Shown here: positions 9,422 through 18,504 of the stretch, one piece after another | How the letters are laid out: every line of letters starts with the position of its first letter | Position numbering within the stretch: position 1 is the stretch's first letter | DNA from: Ignavibacteria bacterium | Lineage (GTDB): Bacteria; Bacteroidota; Ignavibacteria; Kapaibacteriales; UBA961 | NCBI GenBank assembly: GCA_016873735.1 | Contig: VGWD01000001.1 | Location: 186,001-250,000, forward strand | DNA length: 64,000 nucleotides | Direction: 5' to 3' | Position numbers and translations under genes: made by a program | The notes under the pieces: generated by a model | Databases searched by the model: none | Told to the model about the DNA's origin: nothing | The model's input: the letters and a program-made list of their open reading frames with translations, nothing else

Positions 9422-10210
9422 ATGATTAACATTTCAATGATGGGATTCTTGTTATTTGCGGGGTTATTTGCCTTCACTGATAGCCATGGACAAAAACCAC
9501 ACAAATATACCACCAAAAACAAGTCAGAGAGTGGTCTCTTTGATAGTCTCATGAAACAGTGCTTCAAAAACAATACTCTGCGCTGCGACTCATGCGATAC
9601 AATTTTGCTGAGGAGATATCTGAAAGAATCATCGATATATGCAGGGAATGGTACACGCAATCAACAAGCAAGACTTTGCACTTTGATAAATGTGTATCAT
9701 GCTTGGTTGATCCTTACTCTTTGCACATCCAATGGCTTACAAAGAATCACGAATGATACGATGCTTTTGAACAATGATACATTGATGATTGACAAATCGA
9801 AGTATACACTTGAAACCTTAAGAACAAGCATACTTGAAATGGCTCAAAAAGAGCAATTGTTGATATGGTGTTCTTTATGGAATGGCACTGTTTCCGGGGC
9901 TTCGCATCCAAAGAAGGAATTTCTTCCTAAAACGTTTTCATCCACAATCAAAGCAAAAGCAAAAGCATATTTCAAATCTTCACATGATGAATACTCTTTG
10001 GATAGATCTAAAGGGATAATAAGTTTATCGGAATCATTATTGCGGGAATTGTCCCTTATCAAAGGGGGTACTATGCGAGATGCGCTCTATATCTTGGAAG
10101 TGATTCTACCTTTCATTCCGGAATCTGATGCAGCTTATTGCCTCGTGAATAAACACATGCTTCGTGTCAGAAGCATCGTGGTGTCAGACAGAATACCAAT
10201 CGCTCAATGA
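9422..10210 (+). CDS. DUF547 family exported protein
   Basis: The product (262 aa from the chosen start) begins with a signal peptide (MGFLLFAGLFAFTDSHG). It has the DUF547 hallmark CTLINVYHAWLILTL, where the family usually has a WINxYNA motif, and a later conserved stretch LIWCSLWNGTVSGASHP. DUF547 function is not established. The ORF track starts at a TTG (9398), but ATG 9422 has AAGGGA at good spacing. That Shine-Dalgarno overlaps the first codons of panC on the opposite strand. The 3' end converges on the recombinase gene with a 2-nt gap. Confidence 0.7.
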   Translation: MINISMMGFLLFAGLFAFTDSHGQKPHKYTTKNKSESGLFDSLMKQCFKNNTLRCDSCDTILLRRYLKESSIYAGNGTRNQQARLCTLINVYHAWLILTLCTSNGLQRITNDTMLLNNDTLMIDKSKYTLETLRTSILEMAQKEQLLIWCSLWNGTVSGASHPKKEFLPKTFSSTIKAKAKAYFKSSHDEYSLDRSKGIISLSESLLRELSLIKGGTMRDALYILEVILPFIPESDAAYCLVNKHMLRVRSIVVSDRIPIAQ

Positions 10211-10212
10211 TT

Positions 10213-11166
10213 TTAATCCAGCATATGCAATGCTTGATGCAATCCGGCCTCATGTGCTTGTTGGGTTACATTCACATAACGCTGAGCTATGGATGGTGAA
10301 ACTATGCGCATCCTTTGCATGATATGTTCAATGTCTTTTCCTGCCAATGCCATGATACATCCGGCGGTATGACGCAAAGAATAAGGAGACAATACCTTTT
10401 GTCGCTCTGGAGATATGCCCGATTTTCTCATTCTCTTTTGAAAAGCATCGCGCAATCCTCGAACACTCATCCTTAGGCCTAATGAGCGATTACTCAAACT
10501 ATGAAAAAGCGGGGCATCCTGGATCATGACTTCAGGGAATCGCTTGTGCAAATAGCTCGACAAAGCTTCTTTTGCAAAATGAGAAAGTTTCACTTCGCAT
10601 TGTTTTTCACTGATTGTCTCGGGCAGCTTGATCAACGCATTTATGGATAGTGTTCGAGTATCGGCAATTGTCAAGCTTAACAATTCCTGTTCTTTCAACA
10701 TTGATCCAAGCATGAATGAAAATAATGCTCTATCACGCAATCCATGCATACTTTGCATATCCATTGAATCAAAAAACATCACTAATTCATCACTAGAGAA
10801 AAATGATGGAATTACAGAGATTGGATTGGATTGTGCGTGAACAAGCTTCGCGGGATTTCGAGGAAGAACTTTCGCTTCCACCAGATATTGCGAGAATCTT
10901 CTCAATGATGTGAGATATGTCGCAATGGAAGGAGGTTTCAATTGCTTTATTTCTATAAGATGAGCTTTGTACCGTTCAAAATCTTTGATGCGGAATTTGA
11001 ATTTTCTATCCTGCATCACAAATGACAAAAAACATCGTAAAGAACGGGAATAGGTATCAGCTGTATGGGATGATGCGGATTTACGAATATTGGATTCAAA
11101 TACTGAAATGTGCTCAGCGAGAATGGCATTTCTAATTGTGACGGGTTGATACATGTCATTGATCAT
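10213..11166 (-). CDS. Tyrosine recombinase/XerC-D-like protein with degenerate active site
   Basis: The length (317 aa) and two-domain layout match XerC/XerD: an N-terminal SAM-like core-binding domain and a C-terminal catalytic domain. Against XerD, the segment GSMLKEQELLSL replaces ATGLRVSEL, so Arg I is Lys. SPYSLRHTAG replaces SPHVLRHAFAT, so the first His is Tyr and Arg II is kept. RMRIVSPSIAQRYVNV replaces LLGHSDLSTTQIYTHV, so the GH histidine is lost while the nucleophilic Tyr remains. AGGTG precedes ATG 11166. It follows the VWA-OmpA gene by 19 nt and is probably co-transcribed. It may be a divergent or inactive recombinase rather than the dif recombinase; the alignment was made by eye. 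Confidence 0.75.
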   Translation of the reverse strand: MINDMYQPVTIRNAILAEHISVFESNIRKSASSHTADTYSRSLRCFLSFVMQDRKFKFRIKDFERYKAHLIEIKQLKPPSIATYLTSLRRFSQYLVEAKVLPRNPAKLVHAQSNPISVIPSFFSSDELVMFFDSMDMQSMHGLRDRALFSFMLGSMLKEQELLSLTIADTRTLSINALIKLPETISEKQCEVKLSHFAKEALSSYLHKRFPEVMIQDAPLFHSLSNRSLGLRMSVRGLRDAFQKRMRKSGISPERQKVLSPYSLRHTAGCIMALAGKDIEHIMQRMRIVSPSIAQRYVNVTQQAHEAGLHQALHMLD

Positions 11167-11185
11167 GTTTCACCTACGATCTTCC

Positions 11186-12505
11186 CTATTTGCCAATAAT
11201 GATCACTTCGGTTCGACGATTCAATCGTCTGCCAAATTCAGTTGTATTGCTTGCGATGGGCTTAGAATCTCCAAAGCCGGCAGATTCCAATCGTTTAGGA
11301 TCTATGCCTTTCTTTTTGAGATATTGTCTAACCGCTTCTGCACGCAACATGGAGAGTTTGCGATTCAGTGACTTGCTTCCACGAGAGTCTGTATGTCCTT
11401 CTATGCGAACGGATACTTTGGGCCTATTCAGAAGAAATTCACGCAAGATTTCCAATTCATAGACCGAATCTGGAAGTGTTGAACTATTTGTTTGAAAAAG
11501 AAGATTCTCGATGATGAGCTTTCTACCTAATTCCACGATAGGTATGATTTTCCGTACAATTTCTCTTTTTTCTTGATCAACTATGCCAACGCTCAATGAA
11601 TCAGGTATCGCGGATTTATCAGAACGATAAGTAATCGCAAACAAATTGGTAAGCTGAGTGGAATAATCATCAAGGATTGTTGCAAATGGAGTTGAGATAT
11701 CAAACATTGAACCACGAGTACCCTCTGTCAATGTTCGATAGTCCTGCAAAACGGGAGGAACAATAGTGAATAATCTGATCGAATTATCCTTCAATGTTTG
11801 AATGATGGACTCTGTCGTTTGCAATGTCCTTCCCTGTCCACGCTCACCCTTCTGATGATACGGTGCATCAGTAATGATGATTGCAACTTTGTTCGCGGCC
11901 GGTCTGAATTTCATTTTCGACATATCAGACAATGCTTCGAGCGCATTTTCTTTGTCATCTCCGCCACCTGTTGCCCAAACGCCGGTGAGCCATTTGCCGA
12001 AATCTTTTACATTGTCTGTAGGGTTATATACTTTTTCTACGACATCAGAAAACAGAACAAGCCCAACTCGATAATCAATACCTTTTGCGGAAACATTCCC
12101 GACAAACTTTTCGATATTATTTCTAATTGCATTGATATATGTTCCCATTGTGGCAGTAACATCAAGCACAAACACGAAATCTATTGGAATATTCTCTTTG
12201 AAAGAAATCTTCTCGATTGAAATCACTTTCTTTGTGACCCCATTTTCAACCACTGAAAATTCTTTTGGATTCAATGTGTCCAATGCGGTCCCATTTGCCT
12301 TTACCGCTTCAACAATCAATTTCACTTCAGGAAATTTCGTGATGTCTATGTTCTGAATAGCCATCCGAATATGTCCCTGACCCATTTTCAAGCGCGCGGA
12401 CTCTGCTGCTTGTTTTGCTTGAGCTTTGACAGAATCTGTTTGGGCATACAAGCATGTTGCAGAAATCAACAGGAAGATTGTAAGAATGGTGGTGAAGAGA
12501 TTCAT
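11186..12505 (-). CDS. VWA domain protein with C-terminal OmpA peptidoglycan-binding domain
   Basis: After the signal peptide (MNLFTTILTIFLLISATCLYAQ) the protein has a von Willebrand factor A domain with a MIDAS-like motif DVTATM (Thr in place of the usual first Ser) and ITDAPYH. It ends in an OmpA-like domain: FQTNSSTLPDS, EGHTDSRGS, AGFGDSKPIASN and NRRTEVII, the usual diaminopimelate-binding fold. It probably sits in the periplasm or outer-membrane inner face and grips peptidoglycan while the VWA domain binds a partner. The start at 12505 is chosen because upstream codons of the ORF fall in a terminator hairpin. It lies downstream of two outer-membrane protein genes and a GldM-like gene, so an envelope-complex anchor role is plausible. 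Confidence 0.82.
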   Translation of the reverse strand: MNLFTTILTIFLLISATCLYAQTDSVKAQAKQAAESARLKMGQGHIRMAIQNIDITKFPEVKLIVEAVKANGTALDTLNPKEFSVVENGVTKKVISIEKISFKENIPIDFVFVLDVTATMGTYINAIRNNIEKFVGNVSAKGIDYRVGLVLFSDVVEKVYNPTDNVKDFGKWLTGVWATGGGDDKENALEALSDMSKMKFRPAANKVAIIITDAPYHQKGERGQGRTLQTTESIIQTLKDNSIRLFTIVPPVLQDYRTLTEGTRGSMFDISTPFATILDDYSTQLTNLFAITYRSDKSAIPDSLSVGIVDQEKREIVRKIIPIVELGRKLIIENLLFQTNSSTLPDSVYELEILREFLLNRPKVSVRIEGHTDSRGSKSLNRKLSMLRAEAVRQYLKKKGIDPKRLESAGFGDSKPIASNTTEFGRRLNRRTEVIIIGK

Positions 12506-12521
12506 AATCTTGGTCTTACAA

Positions 12522-12560
12522 AAGAAACCCCCTGACAAGATAAACATCTGGGCAGGGGGA
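12522..12560 (-). terminator. Terminator or attenuator between the 12582 gene and the VWA-OmpA gene
   Basis: On the minus strand CCCCCTG and CAGGGGG pair around an inner AGAT/ATCT stem, followed by TTTCTTTT. It could end transcription of the upstream three-gene set or lower read-through into the VWA-OmpA gene. Confidence 0.65.
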
Positions 12561-12581
12561 ACACTGTTTTGAGCATGTGTC

Positions 12582-13979
12582 TTAAATATTAAGACGCAAT
12601 ACAGGTGAAATCATAAATACTGACTGATCGAATTGTCTTGATTCGCTACGCAATGGAATAGAGTAACGAGCATCCAAATACAACCATTCTCCCAGCAATG
12701 GAAGATAGAGTCTTCCAAGAAATATCTGATTTGAATATTGAGCACTCAACCCAAATGGAAATGTTGATTGATTGCGATATTCAACTTTTGCATACAGCCA
12801 ATCCAAAAATTCAGTTGGATGGAAGAATGTTAAACCATCGACTTTGTCATTCAATGCAAATGGACCTGTATCATTTCCAAGACGGTTGATTGCAACTTCA
12901 CGAACTTCGGTATAATTGATACCCAAATCAAAGCGCACATAATTTTCCGGATTCTCGGGGTCGAGCCACCAATTATAGAATAAACCAGTATTACCTGTGA
13001 TTCTCAACAATGGCGCAACCACTAAAGGGTCACGTGGACTGGCCGGATTACTCTTGAAATATGCTGCATAGGTAGCACGCTCAATTGTCTTGAGTGTATC
13101 TATACCTTGCAATGGCACCTCAACATGAAATGTGATACCAAAGTTTGGTTCAAAGGGGGCATGAAAATCAAAACCAAAGATTCCTTTTCCGCCATATGCT
13201 GCATTCAATCTACGTTGCGGCAAGAAATTGAGCATGCCATTGGACGTATCTTGCATGCGATATCCCATACCGATATGAAAATGCAATAAATTTGGAATGG
13301 CCTTGCGTGTTGCGATATCTTCATTGACATACAAAGGATGTTGAACCATCACTTTTGCTTCGCCGGATGAGATGAAAGGCAATCCTGCACCTTCGGTACC
13401 AATCACGGAACGAATCCAATATCCATCTTCTTTCCCGATTTTAAGCGTTTGCTCAAAAGCAGACAATGAATATGAATGTGTGGTATTTGTTGGCATTTCA
13501 AGATAATTTGTGATTGCTTCGATTTGTGCTTGTGATGGAGCAGAAGCAACGGGAACATCTTGATAGCAATATGGTCTTTTGGGATTAATTAACGTTGACA
13601 AAAGTGTTTTCAACTTGGAATCAACTTGATCCGCAGTCATCTTTTCTTTTCCGCATTCAATCAGAAGAATATTATAATCGGGATTCTTCGGATCTTTGAT
13701 CGGAGCTGAAGTGATGAGAATGGTTCTCATGTCCAGATTTTCTGCCGGCCTTCCGTCCAACTTGAATACCTGGAAAATCTGCAATTGCAAATTCGGCTCG
13801 CAAACACTCCAGCGGGGAAAATAGGGCAATAAGCCGGGGTCGACGGACTTCAAACTTGCCAATGCAAGTGAATCACTCGTCTGGGCTTGTGCGGTCATAA
13901 CTCCAAATCCGCTCATCGAAATGATGCATAGGAGGAAGAAATGCAAGTAACGTTGTTTTATCATGGTTTTCATCACCAT
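12582..13979 (-). CDS. Predicted outer-membrane beta-barrel protein, unknown function
   Basis: The 465-residue product has a signal peptide ending near MTAQAQT. The N-terminal ~150 residues form a mixed region with two cysteines (SVCEPNLQ, LLIECGKE) and a further Cys in RPYCYQD. The C-terminal ~250 residues show alternating aromatic and polar beta-strand patterns (YLDARYSIPLRS) and end in VLRLNI, a terminal strand with a barrel-like pattern. No known family is recognised with confidence. It lies 62 bp downstream of another barrel-like gene in the same orientation and shares its general layout, so both may serve the same envelope complex as the GldM-like protein. Confidence 0.6.
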   Translation of the reverse strand: MVMKTMIKQRYLHFFLLCIISMSGFGVMTAQAQTSDSLALASLKSVDPGLLPYFPRWSVCEPNLQLQIFQVFKLDGRPAENLDMRTILITSAPIKDPKNPDYNILLIECGKEKMTADQVDSKLKTLLSTLINPKRPYCYQDVPVASAPSQAQIEAITNYLEMPTNTTHSYSLSAFEQTLKIGKEDGYWIRSVIGTEGAGLPFISSGEAKVMVQHPLYVNEDIATRKAIPNLLHFHIGMGYRMQDTSNGMLNFLPQRRLNAAYGGKGIFGFDFHAPFEPNFGITFHVEVPLQGIDTLKTIERATYAAYFKSNPASPRDPLVVAPLLRITGNTGLFYNWWLDPENPENYVRFDLGINYTEVREVAINRLGNDTGPFALNDKVDGLTFFHPTEFLDWLYAKVEYRNQSTFPFGLSAQYSNQIFLGRLYLPLLGEWLYLDARYSIPLRSESRQFDQSVFMISPVLRLNI

Positions 13980-14041
13980 TTATATCAAGTAATGTTCAAA
14001 TCAAATGTTATCGACACTATGCCGATGCATTTCATGCTGAA

Positions 14042-15835
14042 TTAGAAATTAAACAGCATTTGTAATGATGGAAGAACGATTGTTTGCTCTTCCCATGGTT
14101 TTGGATCGCGAAGTGCAGTCTGGAAATATTGTGCTTGGAAACGCAAATCGAATCCATTCACAACAGGAACCTGTGCCCACACATCACCAGAAACGCAACC
14201 ATCAAAGAATTGCATGGATGCACCCCAAGGCACAGTGCGAGATCTATTCATGAATTCTACACGACCTGAAAGTCCGGCAACTACTTCTGAACCCTTAATT
14301 CCGCTCATCGCTGCAACTTTCAATTGATCAAAGCGATTGAGAATTGCCAAATCTTCATAGGAATATTGATCCACTTGACGATTCTTCTTTTCATAAACAG
14401 GACGACCATTGTTGTCATTGCCATTCTGTTGTTCCAATTCAGCAAAACGTTGAATAACATACATCGTAGCTCCAAGTTTGAATCGGAAAAACGCTGTTCT
14501 GTCGATGTCTACTGCAAATGAATAATGCGCCTGAGCATGGAAACGTGGCAAATAACTTAAATCAAGATTTCTGTATGATGCCGAATCGGATGTTCCGCTT
14601 GTATTACGACCTGAAAACATGAACTGAGTCGCAACGGGATTAACTGCTGCCGGACCAAATACATAGCTTCCATTGAAATTGAACACACCACCTTGATTAA
14701 GAAGCTTGATTGGGAAATCAAGTGATCCATAAATACCAAGACCTGCATTTGTCAATTTACGTTGTGCGCTAAACACATCGGTTGCCAATGAAGACCAACC
14801 ATTTGTAGGAAGAATGATGCCAAATTTGTTGGATTGCCACATGACATTGAGTGTCATGCGCTCACTCCACAATGATGGATAATTGATCTCAGGCATTCCA
14901 TAGCGAAGCTCAACTCCATATAATGGAAGATGCTTATTATAAATTCGCTTTACCGTGGAATCACCTTCACCTTCTTCAGGAATGAGATTACCCTCTTCAT
15001 CGAATTCTTCAAGTTTTCCATAATGACGGAAACGAATCAAATCGAATAATCCAATCGTCAATTCATTGGGAGCATTATATTCTTGGGGTTGTCCATCAGT
15101 GATGCGAAGATATTGTTGTATATCATCTTCATTGATTGGATATGTTGTGCCATATTTCTGTGGAAGAAATGTAGCATCTGCTCCAATTCCTTGAGCTTCA
15201 GCAGTGATGTTTTCAGCATCATTCTGAAGAATTTTTCTTTCAAGGTATTCATAGAGCGTTTTGGCTATACCGAGTGTATCGGGCGAGCTTACTTTTTGCA
15301 AATCATTTGCAAGGAAAATACCCTTTGGTGGATCAATGATCTCATCAATCTTGGCAACCATTTCTTTATTGCCGGATGTGAGCAAGCCGATGATTTCAAA
15401 TGGTTCACCTACTCTGAATCGAGTGGTCACCACATAGGCTCGGCTGAAGAGTTCGTCCTGCCATTTTGTATAGAGACGATAGTATTTTTCATATTCTCTA
15501 TCGTCATTGTTCATGTTGCCACCACCATTATTCTTCAAGAAGAGTGCAACATCTGCCTCACCTTCATCAATGGCTTCTTGAATAGCATCCTTTTTCTTGG
15601 ATCTATTGGCAGCAGCATTGGCTTTTGGCTCAGGTACGCCCAATAAGGGATTGATTGCCGTTACGGTTGGGTCATCAACCTGAAACAGGAATACATTAGA
15701 GTATCTATAACTCTTGAATTTTCCGAGGATTGATCGGATCTGTGCAGTTTGTTGCGCTTGCATTTGCACTGCAGCAAAGACCATCAGGCAAAGCATGGGA
15801 AGTACTGCCATTGGTCGAACAAATCTTGAACTCAT
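14042..15835 (-). CDS. Predicted outer-membrane protein with soluble N-domain, unknown function
   Basis: The 597-residue product has a signal peptide (MAVLPMLCLMVFAAVQMQAQ). A soluble region of roughly 260 residues follows, with a charged stretch (NRSKKKDAIQEAIDEGEADV). The remainder is rich in amphipathic beta-strands and ends in QMLFNF, a typical C-terminal barrel strand with terminal Phe. A GGAG lies upstream of the ATG at 15835. It sits 45 bp downstream of the GldM-like gene. The pairing of a periplasmic single-pass protein with barrels recalls the trans-envelope layout of T9SS machinery, but no homology to PorN or PorP can be claimed by eye. Confidence 0.6.
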   Translation of the reverse strand: MSSRFVRPMAVLPMLCLMVFAAVQMQAQQTAQIRSILGKFKSYRYSNVFLFQVDDPTVTAINPLLGVPEPKANAAANRSKKKDAIQEAIDEGEADVALFLKNNGGGNMNNDDREYEKYYRLYTKWQDELFSRAYVVTTRFRVGEPFEIIGLLTSGNKEMVAKIDEIIDPPKGIFLANDLQKVSSPDTLGIAKTLYEYLERKILQNDAENITAEAQGIGADATFLPQKYGTTYPINEDDIQQYLRITDGQPQEYNAPNELTIGLFDLIRFRHYGKLEEFDEEGNLIPEEGEGDSTVKRIYNKHLPLYGVELRYGMPEINYPSLWSERMTLNVMWQSNKFGIILPTNGWSSLATDVFSAQRKLTNAGLGIYGSLDFPIKLLNQGGVFNFNGSYVFGPAAVNPVATQFMFSGRNTSGTSDSASYRNLDLSYLPRFHAQAHYSFAVDIDRTAFFRFKLGATMYVIQRFAELEQQNGNDNNGRPVYEKKNRQVDQYSYEDLAILNRFDQLKVAAMSGIKGSEVVAGLSGRVEFMNRSRTVPWGASMQFFDGCVSGDVWAQVPVVNGFDLRFQAQYFQTALRDPKPWEEQTIVLPSLQMLFNF

Positions 15836-15879
15836 TATCTGCTTTCTCCGGGATTACGTGGGGGATAGCATGAAAAAAA

Positions 15880-18078
15880 TTAAAATACGATGTTAAACTT
15901 GCAAGACTTCGTCGCATCAGGAGATGTTTCTCCACTCGGCAATTGCGCAGCAGCCTTGGCTTGTATCTTGATAGAACCTCCGGTTCCACGTGGTATTGGA
16001 AGCTTACCATCGAGTCTGTAACTCTGGGTCCACTTTCCGCTCGTGAGCTTTGGCTCACCAACAGTCACCACTTTATAACCTTTGATATTTTGTTCCTTCA
16101 CTTCGAACTTCACACCTTTGATGGTTGCAATGATATCTGGATATGTCGGTGCTTTGATTTCAACATTCACGAAGAATATCGGTGTCTTGGCATCCGTAAT
16201 GCGAGATGCATCACCGCAGACAACTCTCGGACGCTTCGGACCTGGTTGTACTTCAACCGCATTCGAGCCATCAGTTGGGAATATCTGTACTTGAATTGAC
16301 TGATCTTTTGGATCTTGCCAAACGATGCGGACACTAACTCGGTCTGCATCAATCGGAATATTGTATCCATCATTTGCTCCGACTTGCAAGCCGATGACAG
16401 GTGATTTCTTTGTCGTTCCATCTATGATGGTTCTGAACTGACTACCCGGAATCGTGCTTCCTGAAGTTGGAACGGCGGTGAATTCAACCGCATCACCTTT
16501 GGCCAAAAACTTTACCAACCCGCTGATTTCTTCTTCATTTTTCACATCATCGCCCTCTTCAGTTTTGACGGTAGCCAAACCTGTAGAGAAAATTTTCAAA
16601 TTCATTTCTTCAACGACTGTCTTGCCTGCTGAAGACAATGAAGCTGTCATTTTATATTCGCCTGGTGATAAATCACGATTGACTTCAACTTTGTAACGAC
16701 CTGCTTTTCCATTTGTGCTCGTTGGGCCTACTTTGGTTATGCTCACTCCTGATGTAGAACCATTGAATTGAATGGTTGGAGTTGCTTTGTCATATAGGTT
16801 GGCTACGAATGTTGCAACGTATTTACCGGCTTTGTCGAATGAATACAATTGACCATTATCATCCCATGTGATGATGGGATCTTCTTGCTCAATCTCAGGT
16901 TGCTGAACAAAGATGTCAATCTCAATGCTACCCTTGTTCTGGTCAAATGTGGTATATCTACCTGGTGATAGAAGTTTTGCGATATAACCGAACAAATCAA
17001 TTCGGCTGGTATTCTGCGCTACTTTTTCTCCACCACCATCAATGACTTTCTTCTTTGCTGATTCCAATTGATCATTAAATTTATCAAGATCCAATGAACC
17101 TTTGGCAAATGCATCAGCTGAAGGAATACCTGTTCCGGATAATTGATCTGATAATTGGCGCTGAACGCTTCTCAAATCCTTAACCTTCAATTGAACGGTA
17201 CCAATATTTACTTTTTGATCATCTTTCAAGGAATTAAATTTCTGCTCTGCAGAAATACCCATGATTCGATTCGTCTGTGAACTAAAACGCAATTTATACC
17301 AACCCGGTTTGCTCGGTGGTTGGAAATTGCAGACAAATGCTCTCTTTGTCAATTTGCCATTATTCGATTGACGAAGTCTATCGGTTTTTTCTTCTGAATA
17401 GCCAAATATACGATTCACTCTCGCAGAATCAGGTGGAGCAAATTGAGCTATATCACCTGCTTTCACGGATGATTCACCATAAAATGGTTCTTTGAAATTC
17501 TTCATGGATTTTGTGCTCAATTCCAATTTGCGCGTTGCCTGCAATTCCCAGGTTTCAGTGGACGTTGCATTTGGCGGATTCGCAAGTCTCATCCCCGATT
17601 GTGGGGATGATTGTACTTTCTTGAACTCTGATGCAGGTGGTGAAGGTGGCACATCCACTTCTTTACTTGGATGAAAATACACCTCATACTGCAATTCCTG
17701 AACATTCGCGAGTTTTTTGAGTGTCTCTATTTTTTCTTTTTTCTGCGCATCATCCAGTCCATCCATATTCATAGCAGATGCAACATCTGTAACTCCAACT
17801 TCGATATAGTAAGTGCGGAATTTCTTGAAATACTTTCTTTGCTCTTCTGGGAGTTTTTCTGACAAAACAATGGCATCCTGAGGTCTCGTATTGATACCCT
17901 CGGTTCCGGCACCCGACTGCAACTGCGTCAGAATACTCTCAACGATACGCATTGATTCCTGCTGCTTTTTAACTAGATGCTCCTCAGCTTCATCGCGTTC
18001 AACGATGATGATAAGAAGTTCCAGAATAACTGCAAGATAGAGAACGAAATAAACCTTTCCGGCTCCGCCTTTTGACAT
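15880..18078 (-). CDS. GldM-like single-pass periplasmic protein (architecture only)
   Basis: From the preferred start (MSKGGAG, with GGAG upstream; the ORF track starts 15 codons earlier) the product has 732 residues. A short cytoplasmic tip is followed by one transmembrane helix, VYFVLYLAVILELLIIIVE, with a Glu inside it. A charged helical region (~residues 30-140) and several beta-rich Ig-like domains make up the rest, including AGKYVATFVANLYD and LSPGEYKMTASLSSAG. GldM/PorM of the T9SS motor has the same order: one N-terminal helix then helical and Ig-like periplasmic domains, though it is shorter (~510 aa). No GldL, GldK or GldN is adjacent. A GldM-type motor stator is a hypothesis; a different envelope-spanning scaffold is equally possible. 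Confidence 0.6.
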   Translation of the reverse strand: MSKGGAGKVYFVLYLAVILELLIIIVERDEAEEHLVKKQQESMRIVESILTQLQSGAGTEGINTRPQDAIVLSEKLPEEQRKYFKKFRTYYIEVGVTDVASAMNMDGLDDAQKKEKIETLKKLANVQELQYEVYFHPSKEVDVPPSPPASEFKKVQSSPQSGMRLANPPNATSTETWELQATRKLELSTKSMKNFKEPFYGESSVKAGDIAQFAPPDSARVNRIFGYSEEKTDRLRQSNNGKLTKRAFVCNFQPPSKPGWYKLRFSSQTNRIMGISAEQKFNSLKDDQKVNIGTVQLKVKDLRSVQRQLSDQLSGTGIPSADAFAKGSLDLDKFNDQLESAKKKVIDGGGEKVAQNTSRIDLFGYIAKLLSPGRYTTFDQNKGSIEIDIFVQQPEIEQEDPIITWDDNGQLYSFDKAGKYVATFVANLYDKATPTIQFNGSTSGVSITKVGPTSTNGKAGRYKVEVNRDLSPGEYKMTASLSSAGKTVVEEMNLKIFSTGLATVKTEEGDDVKNEEEISGLVKFLAKGDAVEFTAVPTSGSTIPGSQFRTIIDGTTKKSPVIGLQVGANDGYNIPIDADRVSVRIVWQDPKDQSIQVQIFPTDGSNAVEVQPGPKRPRVVCGDASRITDAKTPIFFVNVEIKAPTYPDIIATIKGVKFEVKEQNIKGYKVVTVGEPKLTSGKWTQSYRLDGKLPIPRGTGGSIKIQAKAAAQLPSGETSPDATKSCKFNIVF

Positions 18079-18270
18079 ATCTTGACTCCGCTTGAGACCT
18101 AAGACAGTAATGCAATGATACAAATGCCAATCGGGATTGTCATTTGTCTTTGTTTAAGTGTGTTATATCGATGCCATAAGCCCTGTGATCAAATCAAAAG
18201 GCTTACTTTCTTCTTCTGTGCCACGAAAAAATCCGTGTTCAGCTCCATGGTCGAAACCAATGGACTGATA

Positions 18271-18504
18271 TTAGTTTTTGGGTGCTACTTCTTTTTTTGT
18301 AATGTCAGCTGAAGATTTGGAGCAATTGTCGCCCTTTGCTTCTTTTGAACTCATCTTCTTTTTGCAGCAAGCCATTCCATTTTCTTTAGAAGCTTCTTTT
18401 GCACATTCTGCCTTTGATTTTGTACCGCAATCAGCAGTCATCATTACAGGCGCTGCGATGAACGCACTCAATACAAATGCCATGATCATGTTTTTGGCTC
18501 TCAT
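18271..18504 (-). CDS. Small cysteine-rich exported protein
   Basis: The product has 77 residues. Residues 1-25 form a signal peptide (MIMAFVLSAFIAAPVMMTA). The mature part is Lys- and Ser-rich and has five cysteines: DCGTKSKAECAKE, MACCKKKM and DNCSKSS. A GGAG lies 6 nt before the ATG, so it is a real gene despite its size. It may bind metal or be disulfide-linked; no family is recognised. It borders the DnaA-box region. Confidence 0.65.
   Translation of the reverse strand: MRAKNMIMAFVLSAFIAAPVMMTADCGTKSKAECAKEASKENGMACCKKKMSSKEAKGDNCSKSSADITKKEVAPKN

Noticed and set aside
18180-18270. Weak dyads (AAGCC...GGCTT and CCATGGT...ACCAATGG) after the small Cys-rich gene
   Set aside because: Imperfect stems without an adjacent T run; not strong enough to call a terminator.
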